Positions 1-6,956 of a stretch of DNA of 64,000 bases are shown here, in pieces (position 1 is the first letter of the stretch; each line of letters begins with the position of its first letter). The DNA is from JAHEEL01 sp942491345 (lineage in GTDB: Bacteria; Actinomycetota; Acidimicrobiia; Spongiisociales; UBA5794): positions 186,001 through 250,000 of the forward strand of contig CALOAN010000020.1 in the NCBI GenBank assembly GCA_942491345.1. The letters run 5' to 3'. A program made the translations under genes and the position numbers. Below the pieces are notes generated by a model that had not been told where the DNA came from, did no database searches, and saw only the letters and a program-made list of their open reading frames with translations.

Positions 1-1
1 C

Positions 2-2674
2 ATCAAGGTGTGTCCGGTCTCCGTTCCGGATCCGTTCAACCAGTTCATGTCCGAGCGCACCGCTATTCACAAGGCTTTCGCGCAAGCGATCCCGAGCACC
101 TACACGATTGATCGGCAGGGCAAGCCGCCCTGTATGGAGGCGTGCCCGATCCACCAGAACGCCGCCGGGTACATCTCTCTGATTGCCGAAGGACGGTTCT
201 CCGAAGCCGCCAAGCTCATCAGGCGGTCGAATCCCCTCCCGTTCATTTGCGGACGGGTCTGCTACGCCCCATGCGAGGAGATCTGCAGCCGGGAAAACGT
301 TGAGGAGCCCGTTTCTATTCGAGCGCTCAAGCGTTTCGCCATGGACTGGGAACGTGATCACGAGCCGGATGCGATGCCCGAGCCGCCGGAGCACGACTAC
401 GCGGAGAAGGTGGCGGTTGTGGGATCCGGGCCCGCAGGGTTGACCTGCGCCTTTGACCTCGCCACCGAGGGCTACAAGGTCACCGTTCTCGAGAAACACG
501 ACCGGCTGGGTGGGATGCTTGCCGTTGGCCTGCCGAGCTACCGATGCCCTCCCTGGATCGTCGAACGCGACATCGACTACGTTCGCAAACTCGGGGTAGA
601 GATGAGGACGGGTTCGGAACTCGGGCGTGACTTCACGCTCGACGATCTAACCGACGAGACAAACGGTCACGGCTACTCGGCGGTGTTCCTCGCGATCGGC
701 GCTCACGAGGGTATGCCTCTCGACATTCCCAACGATGATGCCGCAGGTGTGTTCTCCGGTATCGACTACCTCCGCAACATCAACCTTGGTCTGCCGCAGG
801 AAACAGGTTCCAGGGTTGCCATCGTTGGAGGTGGCAACACCGCAATGGATGCGGCAAGAGCGGCCCGTCGCGAGGGCGCCGAGGTGACGGTTCTCTATCG
901 GAGAACCCGTGCCGAGATGCCGGCCGAGGAGGATGAGTTTGAGGATGCCGTCGCCGAAGGCGTGCGGTTCGAGTACCTGATCGCCCCGGTCGAGGTGTTG
1001 GTCTCCGACGGTCGGGTGCGAGGACTCGACTGTGTGAAGATGGAACTGGGAGAGCCGGATGCGAGCGGCCGCCCACGACCCGTCCCGATACCGGGATCGA
1101 ACCAGGAGCGCGAGTTCGACACCGTCATCCTGTCGATCAGCCAGCGTCCCGCCACCGATTGGTACGGCAAGGGTGACAACAGTTCGAGAACACTGGCATT
1201 CAGCGACTGGGGGACCCTCGAGGTCGACGCGGAGTCTCTCCGGACGACGCTGCCGAACGTGTTCGCCGGCGGTGACGCCGTCCTTGGACCAGCGACCGTC
1301 GTCGAAGCGATGGGGCAGGGGAGGAGGGCCGCTGAGGCAATTGACCGGTATCTCCGCGGGCGCCCTCTCGATGAGTTCACGAGCCACATGCCTCCGGCCG
1401 ATCCAGGTCGCGGATTCGAGGAACGGCCCTTCGAACAATCGCCGAACTACGGCGAAATTCCCGCAGTCCCGAGAGCTGCAATGCCAAAGCGCCCGGTGGC
1501 GGATCGACTTGCTGACTACGAAGAAGTCGACCTCGGGTTCTCCGAGGAAGACGCTCGTCGCGAGGCGCAGCGGTGCCTCCACTGTGGCGTGTGCGCCGAG
1601 TGCCGAGCGTGTGCGGAGATCTGCCCCCCGAAGGCCGTTCAACTCGACATGCAGGACACGGTGACGACGCTGGATGTCGGGCAGATCATGGTGGCGACCG
1701 GATTCAAGAGCTTCGACTCGCACCGCATGACCCAGTACGGCTACGGGCGCTACGACAACGTGGTTACGAGCCTCGAGTTCGAGCGGATGCTCAACGCCAC
1801 TGGACCCACCGGCGGGAAGGTCTTGTGCAAGAGCGGCGATGCCCCACGTGCGATCGGCATCGTCCATTGTGTCGGGTCACGCGATGAGCACTACAACCGC
1901 TATTGCTCGAGAGTGTGTTGCATGGCGGCCCTCAAATTCGCGCACCTCGCGATGGAACGGACCGATGCCGACGTCTATCAGTTCTACATCGACATCCGAG
2001 CGTTCGGCAAAGGCTACGAAGAGTTCTACAGCCGTGTGCTCTCAGAGGGGTCGACGGTCATCCGGGGGAAGGTGGCCGAAGTGGTGCCGGCCCTCAAGAC
2101 CAACGGCGAAGGCCCTCATCTCATCGTCCGCTGCGAGGACACCCTCATCGGCAAGTATCGCGAGATCCCGGTCGACATGGTCGTGCTGTGCAACGCGCTC
2201 GAGCCCCAATCCGACGCCGACGAAGTGGGGAGGATCTTCTCGATCAGCCGCAGCCCGGACGGTTTCTTCATGGAGCGCCATCCGAAGCTGGATCCCGTCG
2301 GCACCACCACCGACGGGGTGTACATCGCGGGATGCAGCCAGGGTCCCAAGGACATTCCGGACACCGTCGCCCAGGCGCAGGCCTCGGCGGCCCGGGTATT
2401 GTCGCTGATCGGGAAAGGCCAGGTGCTCATCGACCCGGTGCGGGCGACGGTGAACGAGAAGTTGTGCGGCGGGTGCAAGACCTGTCTCAGCCTATGCCCG
2501 TACACGGCGATCACGTTCGATGAAGAGGGGGAGGTGGCGATCGTCAATGAAGCCCTCTGCAAGGGCTGCGGCACCTGTGTGGCCGCATGCCCGGCATCGG
2601 CCATCACGGGATCGGGATTCACGGACGAACAGATACTCGCCGAACTCACCGGGCTCCTGGCCCCCGTCGGATAG
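2..2674 (+). CDS. HdrA-like multi-cluster flavoprotein with inserted GltD-like module (5' partial)
   Basis: Large electron-transfer flavoprotein that probably passes electrons between the hydrogenase encoded just downstream and a disulfide, ferredoxin or NAD(P) partner. The frame is open at the left edge, so the N-terminus is missing. Counting from the GTG at position 8, the first 40 residues match the HdrA segment ending VPDPFNQFMSERTAIHK. A GltD/NfnB-type module follows: cysteines CMEAC and CGRVCYAPCEEIC (about 43-95), an FAD site VVGSGPAG (about 139) and a nucleotide site VGGGNTAMD (about 275). The sequence then returns to HdrA, with CLHCGVCAECRACAEIC (about 520), HCVGSRDEHYNRYCSRVCC and a two-cluster ferredoxin end (CGGCKTCLSLCP, CKGCGTCVAACP). 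The mvhD gene starts 9 bp after the stop. The GltD insertion in HdrA is unusual and suggests NAD(P)H as an extra partner. The family is clear; the physiological partner is inference. Confidence 0.85.
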   Translation: MKVCPVSVPDPFNQFMSERTAIHKAFAQAIPSTYTIDRQGKPPCMEACPIHQNAAGYISLIAEGRFSEAAKLIRRSNPLPFICGRVCYAPCEEICSRENVEEPVSIRALKRFAMDWERDHEPDAMPEPPEHDYAEKVAVVGSGPAGLTCAFDLATEGYKVTVLEKHDRLGGMLAVGLPSYRCPPWIVERDIDYVRKLGVEMRTGSELGRDFTLDDLTDETNGHGYSAVFLAIGAHEGMPLDIPNDDAAGVFSGIDYLRNINLGLPQETGSRVAIVGGGNTAMDAARAARREGAEVTVLYRRTRAEMPAEEDEFEDAVAEGVRFEYLIAPVEVLVSDGRVRGLDCVKMELGEPDASGRPRPVPIPGSNQEREFDTVILSISQRPATDWYGKGDNSSRTLAFSDWGTLEVDAESLRTTLPNVFAGGDAVLGPATVVEAMGQGRRAAEAIDRYLRGRPLDEFTSHMPPADPGRGFEERPFEQSPNYGEIPAVPRAAMPKRPVADRLADYEEVDLGFSEEDARREAQRCLHCGVCAECRACAEICPPKAVQLDMQDTVTTLDVGQIMVATGFKSFDSHRMTQYGYGRYDNVVTSLEFERMLNATGPTGGKVLCKSGDAPRAIGIVHCVGSRDEHYNRYCSRVCCMAALKFAHLAMERTDADVYQFYIDIRAFGKGYEEFYSRVLSEGSTVIRGKVAEVVPALKTNGEGPHLIVRCEDTLIGKYREIPVDMVVLCNALEPQSDADEVGRIFSISRSPDGFFMERHPKLDPVGTTTDGVYIAGCSQGPKDIPDTVAQAQASAARVLSLIGKGQVLIDPVRATVNEKLCGGCKTCLSLCPYTAITFDEEGEVAIVNEALCKGCGTCVAACPASAITGSGFTDEQILAELTGLLAPVG

Positions 2675-2683
2675 AGGTGTGAC

Positions 2684-3139
2684 ATGGTGATGGCACCGGA
2701 ACGCGAAACGGCTATCGAGACACCGAAAGTTGAAACGTGGCAGCCCAGGATTGTGGCGTTTCTCTGCAACTGGTGCAGCTACACAGGTGCCGACCTGGCT
2801 GGGATCTCCCGAATTCAATGGGACCCGTCGGTCGCCATCGTTCGGGTCATGTGCTCCGGCAGGATGGATCCGACTTTCGTGGTCAAGGCCTTCCGCCTTG
2901 GTGCAGACGGCGTGATCATCTCAGGATGCCATCCGGGCGATTGCCACTACCAGGAGGGCAACTACAAGACGCTTCGACGGGTGCACCTGCTGAAGCGTCT
3001 GCTGGTCGGGTTTGGGATCGATTCCGAGCGGCTCCGGTTGGTGTGGGTCTCAGCCAGCGAGGGAGACCAGTGGGCGGAGACCGCCAACGACATGGCTCGC
3101 GAGATCCGAAGTCTCGGACCACTGAGGTTGCAAACATGA
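2684..3139 (+). CDS. mvhD: MvhD-type hydrogenase delta subunit (iron-sulfur protein)
   Basis: Small iron-sulfur subunit (151 aa) that in Mvh/Hdr complexes carries electrons from the [NiFe] hydrogenase to HdrA. The family cysteines are visible: CNWC near residues 28-31, MCSGRM near 59 and GCHPGDC near 81-87, the usual [2Fe-2S] ligand set. Length matches the family (about 140-150 aa). The ATG is preceded by GAGGTG at a good distance. The gene lies 9 bp after the HdrA-like stop, and its TGA overlaps the ATG of the small-subunit gene (ATGA), so the four genes are probably one translationally coupled operon. Confidence 0.9.
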   Translation: MVMAPERETAIETPKVETWQPRIVAFLCNWCSYTGADLAGISRIQWDPSVAIVRVMCSGRMDPTFVVKAFRLGADGVIISGCHPGDCHYQEGNYKTLRRVHLLKRLLVGFGIDSERLRLVWVSASEGDQWAETANDMAREIRSLGPLRLQT

Positions 3140-4194
3140 GCATCGACATCGAAGCCGGCATCGACATGGCAACCCCGACGATCGCCAAGCCCAAACTCGC
3201 GCTCTACTGGGCGTCCTCCTGCGGGGGATGCGAGATCGCAGTCCTCGACATCAAGGAGAAGATCCTCGAAGTCGACGCTGCGTTCGACATCGTCTTCTGG
3301 CCCGTGGCGGTGGACTTCAAGGTGAAGGACGTCGAGGCGATGGGCGACGGCGAAATCGACCTGTGCCTATTCAACGGTGCAGTACGCAACTCCGACAACG
3401 CGTACATGGCGGAGCTTCTTCGCCGCAAGGCGAAGATTCTCGTGGCCTTCGGCTCCTGCGCCTGCGAGGGTTGCATCCCTGCGCTTTCCAACACCACCAG
3501 CCGGGCTGCGACGCTGGACTGGGTCTACCGTGACTCACCCTCGACCGACAATCCCGAAGATGTCCGCCCACAAGAGCACACCGAAACACCATTCGGTGAC
3601 CTGGAGCTGCCGGCGTTCTGGGAGACCGTCCGCGCCCTCGACCAGGTCGTCGACGTCGACTACTTCGTGCCCGGGTGTCCTCCCCAGGCGCATCAGATCT
3701 GGGCAGTTCTGGAGACGGTGATCGACATCCTCCAGAACGACAAACCCCTCCCACCGAAGGGCACCGTCCTGGGCGCCGGAGATCGAACGTGTTGTGATGA
3801 ATGCCCGCTCGTACGAGAGGAGAAGAAGATCAGCGGGTTGGTGCGGCTTCACGAGATCATCCCCGAGCCCGGACGGTGCCTACTCGATCAGGGAATCCTC
3901 TGCATGGGCCCCGCAACGCGCAGTGGTTGCGGGGGCCTCTGCATCTCGGTGGGTGTGCCCTGTCGCGGGTGCTACGGCGCGCCGCCCAACTCGAAAGATC
4001 AGGGGACCAAGATGATTGCCGCTCTCGCTTCGGTTATCGACTCGCAGGATCCCGAGGAGATCGACCGCATTCTCGACGGTGTCGTCGATCCCGTCGGAAC
4101 GTTCTACCGATTCTCGATGGCTCGAGCGACGCTCGGGAGAGTTGCCGTCCACGAATCGCTTGGGGAATCCCAATTCGCGGAGGTCGAACGATGA
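3136..4194 (+). CDS. mvhG: [NiFe] hydrogenase small subunit, MvhG-like (group 3c type)
   Basis: Small, cluster-binding subunit (352 aa) of a cytoplasmic F420-non-reducing (Mvh-type) hydrogenase. It relays electrons from the NiFe site in the large subunit to MvhD. Residues 29-33 read SSCGGCE, the proximal-cluster CxxC. Further cysteines occur in FGSCACEGCIP, VPGCPPQ and a C-terminal set (CCDEC, GRCLLDQGILC, SGCGGLC, CRGC) that would hold additional clusters. There is no Tat signal, so the enzyme is intracellular. I chose the ATG at 3136 because it overlaps the mvhD stop; the frame is open further upstream, but that stretch lies inside mvhD. The stop overlaps the mvhA start (ATGA). Confidence 0.9.
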   Translation: MSIDIEAGIDMATPTIAKPKLALYWASSCGGCEIAVLDIKEKILEVDAAFDIVFWPVAVDFKVKDVEAMGDGEIDLCLFNGAVRNSDNAYMAELLRRKAKILVAFGSCACEGCIPALSNTTSRAATLDWVYRDSPSTDNPEDVRPQEHTETPFGDLELPAFWETVRALDQVVDVDYFVPGCPPQAHQIWAVLETVIDILQNDKPLPPKGTVLGAGDRTCCDECPLVREEKKISGLVRLHEIIPEPGRCLLDQGILCMGPATRSGCGGLCISVGVPCRGCYGAPPNSKDQGTKMIAALASVIDSQDPEEIDRILDGVVDPVGTFYRFSMARATLGRVAVHESLGESQFAEVER

Positions 4195-5669
4195 AGGAGA
4201 TCTTGATCGATCCGATCACGCGACTCGAAGGCCACGGCAAGATCGACATCTTCGTCGATGACGATGGCGAAGTCGCGGAATGCTTCTTCATTGTTCCCGA
4301 GCTTCGCGGCTTCGAGGCATTTTGTGTCGGACGTCCGGTGGAGGAGATGCCGCGTATCACGTCGCGGATCTGCGGCGTGTGCAGTGAGGCACATCACCTG
4401 GCCGCAGCCAAGGCGTGCGATGACACGTTCCACGTGGAGATTCCCCCGGCTGCACGGAAGCTCCGAGAGCTGATGTACTCAGCGTTCTTCACCGGGGACC
4501 ACCTCACGCACTTCTTCATCCTCGGAGGGCCCGACTTCGTCATGGGCCCGGAGTCTCCGCCGGCGGAACGCAACATCCTCGGCATGATTCACAAACTCGG
4601 CATCGATACCGGCAAGGTGGTGATTGAGGCTCGGGCAGCAGCCCACGACATCGTGAAGATTCTCGGCGGCAAGACGATCCACATGGTGACCTCGATTCCC
4701 GGGGGCGTGACAAAGGGCGTCACGGAGGAAGAACGTGACGAGATCGTCGATCGGGCCGAGCGGCTGCTGGAGGCTGCAAAGTTCACACTGAGCATTCTCG
4801 ACGAGGTCGTCCTTTCCAATCCCGAGTATCTCGAGATGATTCTCTCGGACACCTACACGAGCCGATTCCACTCCATGGGCACCGTCGACGAAAACAACCA
4901 CCCGAACATCTACGACGGGATGGTCCGCGTGGTCGATCCCGACGGCGCTGAAGTCGTCAAGTACCACCCGAGGGACTACCTCGAACACATTGCCGAACAC
5001 GTCGAGCCTTGGACCTACCTCAAGTTCCCCTACCTGAAGGTGAAAGGCTGGCACGGCTTCGAGGACGGTCCCGACAGCGGGATCTACCGTGCGAGTCCGC
5101 TTTCGCGGCTGAACGTCGCCGATGGTATGGCAACGCCGCTCGCTCAGGCGGAATACGAGCGTTACTTCGAGACACTCACGGGCGACAGCAGTGGTTCCGT
5201 TCCCGTCCACCAGACACTCGCGACCCACTGGGCACGGGTCGTCGAGGTCGTTCACGCGGCAGAGCGAACGATGGAGCTGGCGCGCGATGAGGAGATCCTG
5301 AGCCCCGAGATTCGAACGATTCCGACCGAGACACCGACCGAGGGCATCGGATCACTCGAGGCGCCGAGAGGCACCCTCACCCACCACTACGTCACCGACG
5401 AGCGTGGCATCCTCGAGCAGGTGAACCTCGTCGTTGGGACCACCAACAATCACGCGCCGATCAGTATGTCGATCAAGAAGGCAGCCCAGGGTCTCATTAC
5501 CGCCGGTACGGAAGTCACCGAGGGCGTGCTGAACAAGATCGAGATGGCGTTCCGTGCGTACGACCCGTGTTTCGCGTGCGCCACGCACAGTCTGCCCGGC
5601 CAAATGTCGATGATCGTTCGCGTGCGAGCACCGGACGGAACGGTGCTCTCGGAGGCGAGACGCAACTGA
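4191..5669 (+). CDS. mvhA: [NiFe] hydrogenase large subunit, MvhA-like (group 3c type)
   Basis: Catalytic subunit (492 aa) that splits or forms H2 at a NiFe(CN)2CO centre. Both metal-binding motifs are intact: RICGVC near residues 60-65 and DPCFACATH near 458-466, supplying four cysteines. The L0 signature RLEGHGKI is at residues 11-18. A tail of 26 residues follows the final His. Large subunits are often cut just after this His during maturation, so the tail may be removed, but no maturation protease or hyp gene is visible here. The start overlaps the mvhG stop and is preceded by GGAGG. Last gene of the operon; the convergent PadR gene follows. Confidence 0.92.
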   Translation: MKEILIDPITRLEGHGKIDIFVDDDGEVAECFFIVPELRGFEAFCVGRPVEEMPRITSRICGVCSEAHHLAAAKACDDTFHVEIPPAARKLRELMYSAFFTGDHLTHFFILGGPDFVMGPESPPAERNILGMIHKLGIDTGKVVIEARAAAHDIVKILGGKTIHMVTSIPGGVTKGVTEEERDEIVDRAERLLEAAKFTLSILDEVVLSNPEYLEMILSDTYTSRFHSMGTVDENNHPNIYDGMVRVVDPDGAEVVKYHPRDYLEHIAEHVEPWTYLKFPYLKVKGWHGFEDGPDSGIYRASPLSRLNVADGMATPLAQAEYERYFETLTGDSSGSVPVHQTLATHWARVVEVVHAAERTMELARDEEILSPEIRTIPTETPTEGIGSLEAPRGTLTHHYVTDERGILEQVNLVVGTTNNHAPISMSIKKAAQGLITAGTEVTEGVLNKIEMAFRAYDPCFACATHSLPGQMSMIVRVRAPDGTVLSEARRN

Positions 5670-5777
5670 AGTGCAACGCAGCAGACGCGACGGCACCTCC
5701 GCTCGTGGTCCCGGTGCCGAGGGGTGCGGCATCCGTGCACGAACGAAGGTGCAGTTGGGCGAGGGTTTCGCTGGTTG

Positions 5778-6374
5778 TTAGGAGGTCTCGTCGTCCTTGT
5801 CGTCGGCGAGGATCAGGTAGATGTCCTTCCTCGCCTGTTCGAGGATCTGATGCGCGCTGGCGATCTGGGCTTCCGTGCCGGAGCGGCCCACTTCCATGAC
5901 GGCGGCGCCGACTTGGAACCCGACGTCGCGGAGATCGAAGAGACCGTCGTTCGGTCCGGTTCCGAAGCGTTCCCACGGGGGAGCATCCTCGGCGGACTCG
6001 ACTATGGCCTGTCCGTCCGCCGTCAGTCGATAGACCTTCTTGCCGTCATGCTCGTCGGCCTGGATGAGGCCTTCGTCGCTCAGCAGTTGAAGCGTGGGAT
6101 AGACCGAACCGGGGCTGGGCCGCCACATCCCACCGCTGCGCTCGGTGAGCTCTTGCATGATCTGATAACCGTGCATCGGCTCGTCGGCGAGCAGGTGGAG
6201 GATGGCGATGCGGACATCACCTCGGCTCACCTTCGGTTTTCCTGGGAAGAACGGTTCGAATCCCATCGGGAATCCACCGCGAGATCCGCGGCCCCGTCCT
6301 CGCCGGCTGCGGCCGGCCTTCATCGCCATCATGCGACGAGAGACGACCCAGGGGGGTGTCATTGCGTATGACAT
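5778..6374 (-). CDS. PadR-family transcriptional regulator
   Basis: Winged-helix repressor of 198 aa. Residues 1-45 are a basic, Gly/Arg-rich and Met-rich extension. The PadR domain follows: VRIAILHLLADEPMHGYQIMQEL, then GSVYPTLQLLSDEGLI and a KVYRLTADG wing. The C-terminal half (WERFGTGPNDGLFDLRDV...) is the PadR dimerisation region. The ATG at 6374 has an AAAGGAG ribosome-binding site 7 bp upstream, which fixes the start and shows the extension is translated. The promoter is overlapped by a perfect palindrome (6405-6426), so the protein very likely represses itself. It lies convergent to mvhA; whether it controls the hydrogenase is unknown. Confidence 0.9.
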   Translation of the reverse strand: MSYAMTPPWVVSRRMMAMKAGRSRRGRGRGSRGGFPMGFEPFFPGKPKVSRGDVRIAILHLLADEPMHGYQIMQELTERSGGMWRPSPGSVYPTLQLLSDEGLIQADEHDGKKVYRLTADGQAIVESAEDAPPWERFGTGPNDGLFDLRDVGFQVGAAVMEVGRSGTEAQIASAHQILEQARKDIYLILADDKDDETS

Positions 6375-6401
6375 TTGAGTCTCCTTTCGAGAACTGATAA
6401 C

Positions 6402-6431
6402 ACTATATCACGATATATCGTGATATGTCAA
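6402..6431 (-). promoter_or_regulatory. Sigma70-type promoter of the padR-like gene
   Basis: Read on the minus strand: TTGACA (6431-6426), an 18-bp spacer, and TATAGT (6407-6402). Both hexamers are close to the housekeeping consensus. The -10 box lies 28 bp upstream of the ATG at 6374. Confidence 0.8.
6405..6426. promoter_or_regulatory. 22-bp perfect palindromic operator for the PadR-like regulator
   Basis: A perfect 22-bp inverted repeat: half-site ATATCACGATA followed directly by its reverse complement. It spans the spacer and touches both the -35 and -10 hexamers of the promoter, so a bound dimer would block RNA polymerase. AT-rich symmetrical sites of this sort are typical PadR operators. 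That the adjacent PadR-like protein is the binder is inference from position. Confidence 0.8.
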
Positions 6432-6485
6432 GAGGGTTGTCCCACAAGCGTCGACCCCTGAAGAGCAATAGGGCGACGGGACGGC

Positions 6486-6523
6486 AGAAAGCACCGATCT
6501 CCAAGGGCAGATCGGTGCTTTCT
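6486..6523 (-). terminator. Strong hairpin after the small gene at 6552-6800
   Basis: Perfect 15-bp stem (6486-6500 with 6509-6523) and an 8-nt loop. It lies 29 bp downstream of the small minus-strand gene and just upstream of the padR promoter. There is no clear T-run on either strand, so it may be a transcription barrier or mRNA-stability hairpin and not a classical intrinsic terminator. Confidence 0.6.
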
Positions 6524-6551
6524 GTGTCTTCCGTCCGGCGATAGTCCGCCG

Positions 6552-6800
6552 TCAGGTGGTCTGTGGCGCCTCAGTCGGCCCCGGCGATGCCTCCCCGGTC
6601 ATCGGTGTGGCCTCGTGAACCGTCTTCCAGAAGAGAACTGCCTGGTGGACGGATGCCGCGTACCGCTTCAGGCGCTCACGTCGCTCCGCTCGATACTTGC
6701 TCCTGCCGACGTTGTGATGTCGGGAGAGTTCCAGGGATCGAGCAGTTGGAGTCGTACTGCTCATGTGGGCTGAATGGCCGTCGGGTGTGCTGTTCAACAT
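6552..6800 (-). CDS. Small hypothetical protein (82 aa)
   Basis: I do not recognise this protein. The start at 6800 is supported by AAGGAGAA ending about 6 bp before the ATG; a longer reading frame to 6875 has no such site. The N-terminal third is Ser/Thr/His-rich. The middle is strongly basic (HHNVGRSKYRAERRERLKRY), followed by a short amphipathic stretch (HQAVLFWKTVHEA) and a Pro/Thr-rich end. There is no signal peptide or transmembrane segment. It is followed by a 15-bp-stem hairpin and preceded by two 20-bp direct repeats at 6916-6956 that may be an activator site. The basic core could bind nucleic acid, but that is a guess. Confidence 0.6.
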   Translation of the reverse strand: MLNSTPDGHSAHMSSTTPTARSLELSRHHNVGRSKYRAERRERLKRYAASVHQAVLFWKTVHEATPMTGEASPGPTEAPQTT

Positions 6801-6915
6801 GCTCTTCTCCTTGGTGTTGGTGGCATGTAGTTCCAACGTATCTGCCCGGCCACGGCGTGTCATCGGCGGACGCACCTAGATTCCCGGACGGCGACTACCC
6901 AAAACCTCGTCGTTG

Positions 6916-6956
6916 GCACTACCTAGGGGTTGCGGAGCACTACCTAGGGGTTGCGG
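6916..6956. repeat. Tandem 20-bp direct repeats upstream of the small gene
   Basis: Two identical 20-bp copies (6916-6935 and 6937-6956; core CTACCTAGGGGTTG) separated by one base, giving a 21-bp period or two helical turns. The right copy covers the last five codons of the LuxR-family gene, the left copy lies outside it. They sit 116-156 bp upstream of the start at 6800 on the opposite side of its RBS, so they may be tandem activator sites for that gene. Confidence 0.6.

Noticed and set aside
647..1867. 406-codon minus-strand frame within the HdrA-like gene
   Set aside because: Antisense shadow; the plus-strand frame shows cluster and FAD motifs throughout.
5670..5777. Terminator after mvhA
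   Set aside because: A 7-bp stem with a 15-nt loop (CGGCACC/GGTGCCG) is too weak to call.
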